DNA of 64,000 bases from Zingiber officinale (Eukaryota; Streptophyta; Magnoliopsida; Zingiberales; Zingiberaceae), in assembly GCF_018446385.1 (NCBI RefSeq), contig NC_056002.1, positions 29,002,636 through 29,066,635 of the forward strand. The letters are read 5' to 3'. The stretch's first letter is position 1; every line of letters begins with the position of its first letter. Below the pieces are notes generated by a model, which saw only the letters and a program-made list of their open reading frames with translations, was not told the origin of the DNA and made no database searches. The translations under genes were made by a program, and so were the position numbers. Below are positions 48,742 to 60,639 of the stretch, one piece after another.

Positions 48742-49940
48742 TAGAGAACTCCCATTATTCCTTTCCATCAGCATAGAACTTTGCTCATCAATTCAAAGCA
48801 GGCTCGACTACTTAAGAGAAGAGGCACACGATTCACGCTAATCAACAATTATACCGACGTGCTTTCTCACGCCCTCTTTTCATGTTCCTTGGCCTCGAAG
48901 ACACAGACTATGTTATGCGAGAAATTTACAAAGGCATTTATGGAAACTACATTAAATGCTCACTCAGAAGATATTATTGGTTGATTATTTTTTACCAACT
49001 CTGTAAGCCAACATAGCTCGGTTCGCCATCGCTTGCATCCATTGTCAAAAGCACCAACATCTCTCCCATTATTCAATCAAGCTCTTGAAGACTTCCACCA
49101 TTTCATGCCTCTTTGATCAATGGAAAATGGATATTATAGGCCCTAAACCCCAATAGAGCTTTGTCAGAAGAAAATTCTTTCTAATGATAGTTGATTACTT
49201 CTCCAAATGGATAGAGGCAGGCCTTAGCTCGAATAACAAAAGATGCAATCATAAAATTTCTATGAAAGAACATTGTCTGTCGATATGGTCTACCTCACTA
49301 GCTGATCTCTAATAATGGTTAGCAGTTTCAGGATCGTCAACTCAAAAAGTAGTGCAAAGGTTTTGGCATTCAGCTTGCCTTTACCTCAATTGCTTATCCA
49401 TAAAGTAATGGTTAGACTGAAGTTGTCAATTGGGAGATAGTTAAGGTCTCAAAATTAAACTTAATCATGTAAAGAGCAATTTAGTTGAAGAATTGCTGAG
49501 TATTCTATGGTCTTATCAAACCACACCTTGGGAAAGCACTAGCATGACCCCTTCCATCTTTTCTATAGTAGAGAAGCAATTGTTCCTATTGAAGTCAGTG
49601 AGGAGTCTACTCGGTGAAGTGCCTACTACCAAGACAACTCAAATCGGCAACTCCTTTGATTTGGATTTGATAATTGAAATTAAAAAAAAAAAAGAATAGT
49701 TGCCCAACTCGTGGCCTACCAACAATGGATGCGTCAAACTTACAACAAGAAAGTCATCCCCCACACTTTCTAAGTCAGGGACTTGATTGGGAGGAAGGTC
49801 AAGCCCGTTGTAGATGTCAACAAGTTGAAACTCTAATACGGGCAGCTCTATTGGGTCATCTTACTACTTACTAACCCTAAAGGGAAGGATCTTGAAAGGT
49901 CATGGAGCGCCAATCATTTGAAGCCCTACTGCACCTAAGG
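48742..49940 (+). pseudogene. Tat-type gypsy integrase remnant
   Basis: Pieces in shifting frames give LYRRAFSRPLFMFLG, DYVMREIYKGIYGN, the Cys pair of the zinc-binding domain (CIHCQKHQ), the first catalytic Asp in WKMDIIGP, FFLMIVDYFSKWIEA, then ISNNG where the second catalytic Asp is Asn, and TEVVNWEIVKGLKIKLNHV with the Glu region. It ends NHLKPYCT and a stop at about 49938. This is the 3' part of the element whose gag-protease is at 26498-27653. RT and RNase H are not found between them. Confidence 0.87.
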
Positions 49941-50033
49941 AGTTCGAGTATCCTTCGAGCGTTACATCAAAATTCTTTACATACTTTTTTATCAACGAAA
50001 AGGCTCCTGACAAACTAGAGTGTCTCCCCCAGT

Positions 50034-51078
50034 ACATGGATCTTCATAAGTAAATATCCATTTTCTGACCCAAACTCTTCTAACTCGGATATAGTTGGGG
50101 TCAAGGTCAAAATATATCCTAGTCACAAACCATGGATCTCCATCGACAAATGTCCATTTTCAGACCCAAACTCTCCCAACTCAGACATAGTTGGGGTTGA
50201 GCTCAAAGTATATCTTAGTCATGGACCTGGATCTCCTTCAGCACATGTTCATTTCCAGACCTAGATTCTCCCGACTTAGCATAATCGAGGTAGAGATCAA
50301 AGTATATCCTTTTCATGGACCACAGATCTCCATCGGCAGATATCCATTTTTGGCCCTAAACTCCCATAATTCGGATATAGATGAGGTCGAGATCAAAGTA
50401 TATCCATGTCATGGACCATGGATCTCCATCGATAAATGTTTATTTTGGGGCCCAGACTCCCCCAACTCTGACATAGTCGGGGTCGAGATAAAAATTTATC
50501 CCGGTCATGAACCATGAATCTCCATTAGCAAATGTTCATTTCCTGCCTCAAACTCCCCTAACTCAGACATAGTTCGGGTCAAGATCAAGTATATCCTAGT
50601 CATAAACCACAAATCCCCATTAGCAAATACTCATTTCAAGGCCCAAACTCGCTTGACTTGGACATTGTCGAGGTCAAGATCAAAGTATTTCATGGTGATG
50701 GACCACGGATCTCCATTAGCAAATGCCCATTTTTGGACCTAAACTCCCTCAATTCGGATATAGTTGAAGTCGAGATCAAAGTATATCCTAGTCATGGACC
50801 ATGGATCTCCCTCGGTAAATGTTTATTTTCAACCCTAAACTCTCCCAACTTGAACATAGTCTGGGTCAAGATCAAAGTATATCCTGGTCACGGACCATGG
50901 ATCTCCATTATCAAATATTCATTTCTAGATACAAACTTTCCTGATTTGGATATAGACTGAGTCAAGATCAAAGTATATCTTGGTCATAGACCATGGATCT
51001 CCATTGGTAAATGTCTATTTTTAGGCTCAATCTCCTCCAATTCGGACATAGTCGGAGTCAAACTCAAAGATATCCCAA
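50034..51078 (+). repeat. 96-bp tandem array, 11 copies
   Basis: TGGATCT(C)C markers recur at about 50037, 50133, 50228, 50323, 50419, 50515, 50610, 50706, 50802, 50898 and 50994, a period of 95-96 bp. Since 96 is a multiple of three, open frames run through several units as a 32-residue repeat around VEIKVYPGHGPWISI. It lies directly after the integrase stop in the gypsy 3' region. Most units differ by several substitutions, so it is not a recent expansion. Confidence 0.9.
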
Positions 51079-51099
51079 TAAGCCTCTCCCAAGCATGAT

Positions 51100-52490
51100 A
51101 TCGATAAGTCTTTCCCTGACTCTGAGAATATTTGGGAAGTCATAGACTGAGCGCGATGCTATCTATGCCAGACTATCCTTATGACAGGCTCGGTGATTCC
51201 ATCCCCAACTCCTTAGTTAGAAGCGATCCAGTCTTACTGAAGGTCTCGATTGGCAGGCTAGAAGGGTGAATAGCCTGTACGAATAGTTAGAATTTCTCTT
51301 GCTATCGATCTTAGTAAGGGCACACTTAATTAATTAAAAATAAAATATATATATATATATTAATCAAAGAATAGGCCAAGATATACTTGATTTACAACTA
51401 GGGAGTTTGTTAATCCAAGCCAGTGATAGCTCTAATAAAAGATCTCATTCAAAGTAGGTAGAGTAACCTCTTTACAAATGTTGAAAGGACAAAATGACAA
51501 AAACAAAATTTAAAACTGAAAGTACAAGTGTGTTCTATAAACTTCAAGCACTAAGGCTCTATTTATAGCTTAATGGTTGCAACTAGCCATTTGCTGACAT
51601 GGCGCTTCCCGGATGCCTAGACTCGGTCGACTCGATCCACTCTACAATGACTTCTTTCCAACGGATCAAGGCTTCTCAGATGTCTGGACCCGATTTGGGC
51701 GCTTAGAGTTGGATGACATGGACTTTATGTTGATCCTCTTCAATTAACATCTTGATGATGTGGCAGAACAGTCCAGGCGCCTAGACCAGGTCTAGGCACC
51801 TGGAGTCCGGGCGCCTAGACCTAGTCCTGGCGCCTGGACCCAGTCAACTCAAAATTTGACTCATCTAGTCACTTGGGTGATTCTTTGGTCATCCAAAGTT
51901 GTGCTTACACAAACCCAACTCTAGCCTTCTCCTTAAGCAGTCTTCCTCCCCGGCTTCTCATCCCTCAAAAGCATCGCGTGCATCTTTCTCATCCACTGAT
52001 GTACTCTTTCATAACTCTCCATCCCTTGGATACAATAAGCCCATCAACTCACTTCTCGTATCATCCTTCTAGCTCGCTGCATCTTTCGCACAACTTCTTG
52101 TGTTCCTAAGTCTCTGCCCACTTAGACACAAGGCATCAAAATGACACAGGACCTAATTTAACTTGGTTGATCATATCAAAATCAACTTGAGGTACTTACA
52201 CTTATAATAGGCTTGACGATTTCTTCTGTGACTCCTTAGTCGGAAATGATTCAACCTTACAACAGGCTCGATAATTCCTTCCATAACTCCGTAGTGAAAG
52301 TGATTAAGTTTTATGACAGGATCGGTGATTCCTTCACGACTCCTTCACTGAAAGTGATTTAGCTTTACAATAGGCTTGACAATTCTTTCCCTGACTCCTT
52401 AATTGAAAGCGCTTTAGATTTACAATAAGCTTGATGATTCCTTCCTTGACTCCTTAGTCGGGTGCAATATAGCCTTATGATAGCCCTGGA
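51100..52490 (+). repeat. Irregular 54-60-bp tandem repeats, interrupted by a solo LTR
   Basis: Units resembling AGGCTTGACGATTCCTTCC followed by TGACTCCTTAGTCG recur at 51180-51237 and again at 52201-52490, about six or seven in all. The LTR at 51238-52200 splits one unit. They belong to the 3' non-coding part of the Tat element. Confidence 0.7.
51238..52200 (-). mobile_element. Solo LTR of the E2-type gag-only copia family
   Basis: TGAAGGTCTC...GTACTTACA with a near-perfect duplication CTTAC/CTTAT (51233-51237, 52201-52205). On the minus strand it opens TGTAAGTACCTCAAG and then GATCAACCAAGT, like E2. A GGCGCC/GGCACC cluster lies at 51775-51835. It is followed on the minus strand by GCTATAAATAGAG at about 51553-51565 and a U5-side GCTATTCACCC signature near 51268-51278. 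There is no internal sequence. Confidence 0.85.
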
Positions 52491-52499
52491 TTTTCATTT

Positions 52500-55009
52500 A
52501 TAACCTATCTCTCCTTTTCGGCTATTCAATTAGGCTCTCTTTATAGGTTGTTCAATCATGACCTCTTTGTCAATCACCCAATTAGGATCTCCTAAGTTAA
52601 AACTAAAATTTGGAAAGAAGATGTTGTATTCCCAAAAAGTTCAATTACATCGGGTTGGATTACAACTAAAGGAGAAGGAAAGCACAACTACTCTAGATCG
52701 ACAAGATCCTCCTCAGGGACATCTTGGAGAATTTTCTTCACTAGAATAGCGGGTGGGGGAGGGTTGGCCAGTAGACTCCCAACCTCCAATAATTGCTTCA
52801 CGACTTCGTACATCCCATGCTAGAGTTTCTTTATGATGCGATCGCCGAGTAGAGTGTCCAATTTTTTAGAATGTAAGAATTCCTTCCTCTTGGTTGTCCA
52901 ACGCTTCTCTTCCAAGGCCAAATATGCTTGGAACTCTGCCTCCTTATTCTCCATTTGACATGTCTAGGTTTTTAGGGTGACTTGCAGTGCCACCTTTGAA
53001 ACTTCCCAGGATTTTGATTCAACCTTTGCTGCTTTCGCTTCAACTTTGAAGGTTTCCAGGTCCACTTACAGAGACTCAGATTTGGCCCTAGCCACCTCCA
53101 CTTTAGCCTTGGCGGCCCCAGTTCCTCTTTTAAAGTCTTAGATTCAGCTTTCCTCATCTTCGAGTCAACTTTCACTGCCTCCAACTCTGCCTTTTGTTTC
53201 CACTTCTTCTCTGACTTCAGTTGTTTATCAGACTCTACCAGCTAAACCTGGAAAGACATCACCTTGCCTTCTACCTTGTCTAGGTTAAATCACATCAAAT
53301 GTAGTTCTACCCTTTGAGTACCAATCTCACTCCTCAGACGGTCCATCTCAATCTTCATTGATTCTGGTATTCGATGCTGAAGGGCTAGGACCTGATTGGG
53401 AGGGGTTTGTTGGGCCACCAAAACTTGATTGAGAGGGGCCTACTGAGCTTCCAACTCAGCTAACCGGACCTGCATGGTTTGATGAGATCAATAGAAGTCG
53501 GTAAATTATCTAGCAAACAACATCATCTCAGACCATACCTACAACATAGGTCATATATTAATACAAAAGATGAAAGGGGTAAACTTGCATGTATAGTGAA
53601 GTCCTTATCCTAGTGAAATCCACCACCATTAAATCAACCATGGACCTAAAGAATTTTCATTCTGCCTCCTTTGTCTTTGACCATATTTTAACCAAATCAT
53701 TGAGTAGAGTGATCTCAACACAGAAAGATTCAGGGGCCCTTAATTCTTAAGGCACACCCAGATCATCATGCGGTGAGCTCCCATCTACCCTTGGTTGAGG
53801 AGACTCGAGATGATACCCACCTTAAGGAGACGCGGGGAAGCCTAGGCAAGGAAATGGATGTGAAGCTGCTTCTTTCGCTCAAAGACCCTCCGACTTGGCA
53901 GAGAGGACCGGAGTTGGGAGCGTAGTTGGCAAAACTTGTCCAATTGGGATCCTCGGGGAGTGGCACCTTTTTCTACTTATTCTCAAAAGAGCTCTCGACT
54001 CTGTTGTGGGGGCAGACTAAGTTGGCGTCGTCGAAAGGACGGACTCTATCAATACTACTAATGGCTCTAGTAGTACCCTCCCCCCCCCCCCCAAGGGGAA
54101 ATCACATTTGCAATTATGTAAATGATCTCTTCGCCACGCGCATTCACCTCCAACTCAGACAACTTCAGAAAGTTGTTGAGAGTAGTCTTCAGCATGATCC
54201 AAGCTATGCAAGTAAGAAAGTTTTCAGTTAGAAATCACAGAGCAAGGAATAATGAAATTCTCACCAAAGAAAGTTTCAAGCTAAGCTGCAATCGAGCTCA
54301 GCCTACAGCTGAAGAGCAGTCACTCCTTGATTAGTTTGTTGCTATTGAACTCGAGGCTCGTTAGTTTTTGGAGGGACTCTAAATAAGTAGGCTCCAGCTT
54401 ATAGTTATTGATAGGAGGAGGTCAAGATAACTTGACTTGCCACTCGACATGCCAAGGCATAGGAATAGGAGGCTTAACAAAAAAAAAGAATTGGAGCTTC
54501 CACCCCTTGTGAGAAGATGATAATTTTTTCAGAAAATTGTACCCCTCTTGAGAAGAGAAGTAGAATACTCCATCTTCCATTTCCTTCACAAATAAATAAA
54601 TAATTGAAGACTCAGGAAGGGGGGTCAAGGGGATTCGACATAGGCAAAATACCATAACCACCCTGTATAATTATCGGAAAGAGTACGAGGCTAACTGGGA
54701 TAGGGGATGCAGAAGGAACAAGAGACGTCAGAGAAAAAGTTCAGGATTGGGAATGAAGATCCATTTATCATGTGACCTAAAAAAAAGGTAATAAAACTCA
54801 AGGGGGATGATGGGGCGGTCCTCTACACTCGAAATCACAATGTGGTGGTCAACGGGAACCTTGTACAATATTCGTACTTGGTCTAAGTCCCCTCCATTAA
54901 AGTCTGATTCAAGGGACGTATGCCAGAGGATAGAAGGGGACTTTTTGGCCATTGGAAACAATGGGTGGGGAAAGGTATACCTAGATCCTAAGTCTAAGAA
55001 GGTCAACAA
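52500..55009 (-). pseudogene. Antisense ORF (PF04195-like plus coiled coil) of the Tat element
   Basis: Read on the minus strand from 55009: LWHTSLESDFNGGDL, VRILYKVPVDHHIVI and, at 54661-54422, FYFSSQEGYNFLKK, SSSHKGWKLQFFFF and VKPPIPMPWHVEW. These are the conserved blocks of the plant gypsy-type transposon domain. Downstream (53500-52900) is a Glu/Lys/Leu-rich predicted coiled coil (MQVRLAELEAQ, MDRLRSEIGTQRVELHL, EAVKVDSKMRKAESKTLKEE). Many stops break it. It lies between integrase and the probable 3' LTR of a plus-strand element, the position of the antisense ORF known from some Tat-lineage elements. Molecular role unknown. Confidence 0.75.
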
Positions 55010-55697
55010 CTGACCAAAAGAAACTAGAAAGAAGAACTCCGCTAAGAAAAAGTAAACTTATTGGGGGTTGAATGCAAAAAGCTTAGAAGAGAAGCAGAAG
55101 AGAAACACGAAGGTAGGAGCAAATGAAAACGATAACAGCAGCACCTCTTCTTTCAGCCTAATATACCTTCAAAATTTTGACAATAGTCATCGGCTCTAAG
55201 AATCAAAAAGGCAAGATTAACCCTTGATCATCAGATCAAGCATGCTCAATAACACAATCCTAGTAATCATTGCGGATCCGACCGATGCTTCGATTTCCTT
55301 AACTAATCACATCACTTCGATGGACATGACCTCAAAAAAGTACCATCAAGGTACACTCAACTCGAAAACCAAAGTTGATCATGTATGACTCACATTTAAT
55401 ACTCATGGCGATATTTAATGTGAGGCAGCGTTCAAATCCCTTTTTTGGATCCATCACTTGGCTTCTTTAACCAACCTTGATAACTCTGATACAACCATTA
55501 CTAACTCAATGACTTTATTTTTCCACAACATAACAGTTAATTAGCTAAACTCATAGATCCTTCAGTTAGACTCGAGAGAAGGCTTATGATCTGGAAAAAA
55601 TAATCAGGGTTGTCCATGTGTACCAAGGGAGTCAAAGAGAAGGTTAGCAGTCTCACTAAGTAAATATCCAAGATGAGAGGATCGTTGTTGACTCAAC
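55010..55697. other. Gypsy-derived non-coding DNA, no gene seen
   Basis: This lies upstream of the antisense ORF. No ORF, RNA gene or repeat stands out. TTGACTCAAC just before 55698 is the insertion target of the next LTR. Confidence 0.4.
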
Positions 55698-57241
55698 TGT
55701 TATATTTTAGAGTGTCCTAAGATAATCGCCATAGATATTGTATTATTTATTAGATAAATAAAATTTCTTATTTGAGTGTACGTTCTATATGTATATGATA
55801 TTGATCTTAAACTCAATTAATGGAGTTCACAATACAATGTATAGCATAAGAGATATTGTGATTGGATCACAATTAGTGGTATCTCTTTATATATGATTAT
55901 GTACGTATTGAAATATTTCCTAGTCGATAAATTGATGAGATTAGACATTATCAATTCTTTAAGACTATCATATGTTATGCTCCTTGGTTTATCTAAGCAG
56001 TCGGTCCTCACTGGCTAGAAACATTGGGATGTTGAGAATTAATATATAGATATTGGTTAAGGGTAACTAGTTCATTGGATATAACCTGTTATGAGATTTT
56101 ATGTGGTTCTATACATGTTAATGAATATCTTATTGCAGTTCAAGTGTAAGTTTCCTTAAACTTAAAGTATTTAAATCATCTTGGTTATGGAGACTTATAC
56201 TTTGACATTTTAGCAAACATTACCTAGGAGGTATAAGTCAATATACTATAAGGTATTTGAATAGCCCACAGAGGTTTCACTAGTCCTTTGATAAAGTAGA
56301 TGTATACCCTAAGGAATCTTGTCATGATATTCATAAGTCTTTGGCTAAAGCATTACACATCAAAAGAATAATTTTCTTAAACATGTATTTGAGTAATTTG
56401 AATCCATGGGAGAAGGAACTATTATTTGACCTAGGTGTGACGTAATCAACCTAGTGAGGATTGACACATAGAACATGTCATGAACTAAGTGTGTATAAGA
56501 TGAGTGAAAGGAACAAGCGCACTGATAATTATAGATGCTGAAGGGTTCGAAATTATTCTGAGATCAATTATAATTTTTTTGTCAATTAGGGATCATGATG
56601 TACTAATAGGTGTCACTCATAATCGATTCATAATTAATGGTCAATTATAAATGACCAACATAACTAAAAACATGTTTGCCTCTTTTCATATGCATTATGA
56701 ATATATTCAAAAGACATAAAACAAGTTTGAGAATTAGATTTTTAGATTAAGAGAGATTAAGTCTAGTAGGATTAGACAAAAGAGGCAAATATGAAAAGTA
56801 TTTGAGGACCGGAAGAGATGGTGGACCACGCCTATTGTAAGCAACTTGAATTCATTATGGTTTAATAATAAACCAAATTAGTTTGATTTAATTATGAGCT
56901 AAAATTGGTTTGGTTGTAGCCAAGTTGGTTTCATGTTTGAACCAAACTTAATACTAATAGATTTGGTTGACTTAATGGGTACGAGTTTGATCTTGCTTAT
57001 CAAACCCTATGGAGGCGTATAAATACCCATCCATGAGAGAAAAAAAGTGTCAAGAAAAATCTAAAATTGTTTTAGGGTTTCTCTTCCTCTCCCTCTCCCT
57101 CTCCCTCTCTTGCATTGCTGAACAAAAGAGGGTCACTACCCCCTATGTGCCACCACAAACCACCCACCATCGGTCACTTTTACTGTTGTCGGTCTCCTTT
57201 GCTATCGTTCGTTTCCTTTAGTCACTGACCCTTGTCGTCGC

Positions 57242-58975
57242 TGTTAGTATCCTTCGTACTCGGCTAGAGAGGGGGGGTGTGAATAGCCGCCCCAAATCGC
57301 TCGTTTCTTCCTACAATTCGTTAGCGCAGCGGAAAAATAAACTAGAAACGAAAGGAAGAATATCAAACCTTAACACAGCGATGTACGAGGTTCGGAGATG
57401 ATGCTCCTACTCCTCGGCGTGTCCGTAAGGTGGACGAACCCAATCAATCTGTCGGTGGATGAGTCCCCGGAAAACCGGCTAATAAAAACTCCTTCTGAGT
57501 GGAGAAACCGCGCCACACTTATTTGCAACAGCAAACAGGAGTACAAGTACAAAGAATAAGCAAGAAATACAATAAGAATACACAAGCACTCTACCAATCT
57601 TGCTTTCTCGTCGACTGGAGTCCAGATGAAGCAGCAGCTTCAAGAAACCCTAACAGCAGCAGCTGTTCCAATCGGGGAAGCTCACGCGAAGCTTTCAGAA
57701 GAACTCAACAGAGCTCTTATCGCAGCCCACAAATCTTCAGCAGAAGGGAGAAAAGAAGGAAGAAGGAGAAGTATACAGCAGCAGCCCTCGACCGCAAGAA
57801 GAAACAAAGGAAACTACCAGCGAATTGCATGGTGCGAGAACCTAGAGTTCATGAGTGCCATGCACGAGCAGGAGAGCATGAAAGAATCGTTCTGTTCCAT
57901 CCCCGATCGGTCCATGGACCGATCAGAACCTCCCGACGGTCCGGGACCGATCAGCCAGGCCGACGGCCCCGCACCGATCAGCCCTCTGCGCCCGATCCTG
58001 CTCGGCTCGATCGACTCGATCGGCCACCGATCGATCGCTAACACACAAGATGCTATCGATGTTACCGATCGGTCACCGCATCGATCGAATATTTTCAGAT
58101 CACCGATCGATCACCGATCGATCCAAGATGGTTTTCGCCCAAACCAAGTCCAAACCAACATCCGTCAATCTTGACTGTTGGTACATTGCGCCTAGCATCC
58201 GGTCACTCCCTTGACCTGCTAGGACTCCGCCAAGTGTCCGGCCAACCTTTGACCCACTTAGACTTTTCTCCTCACCAAGTATCGGGTCACCCCTATGACC
58301 TACTTGGACTTCCCATCACCGGATGTCCGATCACCCTCGATCCATCCGGATTTTCCCTTGCCCGTCACTTACGGACTTTCACCGGCTTCACTCACCAGAT
58401 TTCCACTGCCTAACATCCACGCTAGGACTTTCACCGCTCGCTTCACTCACCAGACTTTCCAACCGCCTAACATCCCAGTTAGGACTTTCCCACCGCCTGG
58501 CTTCACTCACCGTGACTTTCCAACCGCCTAACCTCCCAGTTTAGGACTTTCCTGCCACGGCTTCATCTTGGGATTCTCCGTGCCAAGTCTCCATACTTGG
58601 ACTTTTCCCGTGCCAAGTCTCCATACTTGGACTTTTCGCGTGCCAAGCTCCCTGCTTGGACTTTTCCAGTGCCAAGTCTCCATACTTGGACTTTTCCAGT
58701 GCCAAGCTCCCTGCTTGGACTTTTCCCGAATCAGATCAACCAGGTCAACCTTGACCTACGGTTGCACCAACAACCTCCCAAACATCTATTCTTGTCCCAT
58801 ATCAAGAATAGAACTCTCTCACGAGTGTCAAACATCAACATGCAACTCAACTAGGTCAACCTTGACCTAAGGTTGCACCGACAATCTTCCCAAGTCAAAC
58901 ATCAAAATACAACTCGAGTCAAGTCACCTCGAGTCGGGTCAACCAGGTCAACCTTGACCTAAGGTTGCACCAACA
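57242..58975 (-). mobile_element. Nested copia LTR with CGATCG palindrome array
   Basis: TGTTAGTATC...GCACCAACA with perfect duplication GTCGC (57237-57241, 58976-58980). GAGGGGGGGTGTGAATAGCC at about 57268-57287 is the U5-side signature, so orientation is minus. CGATCG, CCGATCGG and ATCGATCG-type palindromes crowd 57903-58125. This is the position where related LTRs carry GGCGCC. Three copies of AGGTCAACCTTGACCT plus GGTTGCACC(A/G)ACA lie near 58742, 58854 and at the end, 58943. Open frames of up to 182 codons read through the palindromes and are not credible genes. Confidence 0.87.
58579..58730 (+). repeat. 30-bp minisatellite, 5 copies
   Basis: GTGCCAAG(T)CTCC...CTTGGACTTTTCC repeats five times. 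Each unit holds a small CCAAG/CTTGG inverted repeat. It lies within the U3 part of the nested LTR. Less regular CCTAAC...TTAGGACTTTCC units precede it at about 58390-58560. Confidence 0.8.
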
Positions 58976-59536
58976 GTCGCTATCCGAACAACATCCCAAA
59001 AGGTTGTTGTCCTGATTGGTCTCATTGCCTCCCAACCTGCCAGCCCCACCTATTACCGATTTTCCCCCAGGCAGTTACCCTCTGCCTTAGGCCCAAAAGC
59101 CATCAGAAGTTAGACTTAGGTCGTCAGACAATAGTAAAAGGTTGTTGGCTTCTTCTCTATTTGTGCCGCCAAGTTGCCCTTACCATCGGGCACAAAATCG
59201 AGCCAGGGTCCTCTCTCGGATCATGTCGTCTCCTCGCTTTGGCTAATACCAAAGCGAAGACATAAGTTGTAACTTAGAGAAGTCATCTTGAAGGTATCGG
59301 CGAGGATATGAATAGAGACAATCCTTGTGAGGGTTTCTCATTGATGTTGTTTTCGTTAAACACCATCCGTCAAGTATAACCTCTAAATGAAGTTTTATTC
59401 TACGATTATGTTTACACAAGTTTGTTCTTATGGTGTTTGTGATATGTGTTGTAATAATTTAGAAAATTATTATGCTGCTACTACATATTTTATGAAAATA
59501 AAATTTAAAAAGCACATAGAAACACCCAACATCAAT

Positions 59537-60600
59537 GACCCTTGACTCGACCATCTAGATAGCTCAAGGAATACTCCACTCAGTTCAACACCCTGACCCA
59601 ATAGTCAGATTTTCCCATTGCTCATCCGACATTTTGTACCATCTCCTTAACTTGATCATCCATTATTCTTCAATTCAATGTTATCATTCCACTTAGTCAG
59701 CTCAATTTTCTAATTCTCCCAGTCGGTTCGCCCGACTCCAGGGGTTCAGCTCCCTGACCCAGTGCTCTACTCACTCTTAGTTAGTTTGCTTGATTTCAGG
59801 GGCTCAGCTCCCTGACCTAGTGCTTTTCTCACTCCCAGTCGGTTTGTCCGACTTTAGGGGCTCAGCTCCCGACCTAGTGCTCTACTCATTCCAAGTCAAT
59901 CCGCCTGACTCTAAGAGTTCAGTTCCCCGACCCAGTGATTTGTTCACTCCCAGCTGATTTTCCTGACTCCAAGGGGTTCAGCTTCCCTAACAACCTGCAA
60001 TGACTTGCTCAAGCTTTCGTTACTTAATGGATCTAACCCTTAGGCCCAATGAACCCCAATCTTGTGGGTTGGCACCATAAATGCTATGACACGTAGGTTG
60101 TTAGAGCACATAGAACAGTATGATTATATCAGATATAGAGTATGGGTGATATCATACAACAAAGATATTGTGATGGGGCATTTTCTTTTCTATGACGCAA
60201 TATCTAATTAAGGAGGAGAGAATATCATTTCAGCGATGTTATAAAAGGAGCCCACAACCATGGGCCAAGGTACGCTCATTCACGCATGCATACAAGACTT
60301 CTACTATTACTATTCTTCGTCATTCCTATTGCCATAATTTGACTTGAGCGTCGAAGTAGATGAGTCAAGGTACCTCTTTGCCTCCATTCTAACTCTCCCT
60401 CTTTCTTTTATTTCCTCTCCTTTTTAAGATCGGCGGACATCTTTGACGATCCCTTCTTCCCTCGATATTCAAAGACTTAATCAGCAAAGAATACAACTCA
60501 TCGGTGGTTGTCCATCGACGATCTCAAATAGGATCAAATATCAATCATGAAATACGAAAGCATTATTTAAGATGATGAACCATTATAATAAATCAAATCA
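59537..60600 (+). repeat. Probable 3' LTR region of the Tat-type gypsy element
   Basis: After the 58-bp repeats there is a promoter-like TTATAAAAGGAG at about 60239-60250 and then TTTGACTTGAGCGTCG at 60338-60353, a phrase typical of Tat LTR U5 regions. Neither LTR border was found, since no second copy is present. The call is by context and motif. Confidence 0.55.
59735..59995 (+). repeat. 58-bp tandem repeat, about 5 copies
   Basis: GGGGTTCAGCTCCCTGACCC-type units start at about 59741, 59799, 59857, 59914 and 59973. They lie in what appears to be the U3 of the Tat element's 3' LTR. Confidence 0.8.
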
Positions 60601-60639
60601 TATAAATATTCAACTCAAGTAACTAAAGACGACGACAAC

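Larger units (their letters stand above)
55698..59531 (+). mobile_element. Solo copia-type LTR carrying a second nested LTR
   Basis: TGTTATATTT...ACACCCAACA with duplication TCAAC/TCAAT (55693-55697, 59532-59536, one mismatch). Without the insert at 57242-58975 it is about 2.1 kb. A promoter-like GTATAAATACCC lies at 57016-57027, followed by an AGGGTTTCTC leader and a (CTCTCC)n microsatellite at about 57083-57112. The internal frames have no domain. The family is a guess from the LTR ends. Confidence 0.72.

Noticed and set aside
50034..51078. CRISPR-like array
   Set aside because: The units are contiguous diverged tandem repeats without constant repeats and unique spacers, in a plant genome context.
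54079..54092. Poly-C run as a regulatory element
   Set aside because: It lies in a decayed antisense ORF, with no partner motif; homopolymer slippage or sequencing error is enough.
57499..58174. Two overlapping plus-strand frames of 180 and 182 codons
   Set aside because: They run through the CGATCG palindrome cluster of an LTR. Composition is Arg/Ser/Pro/Asp repeats with no domain; openness follows from the repeat sequence.
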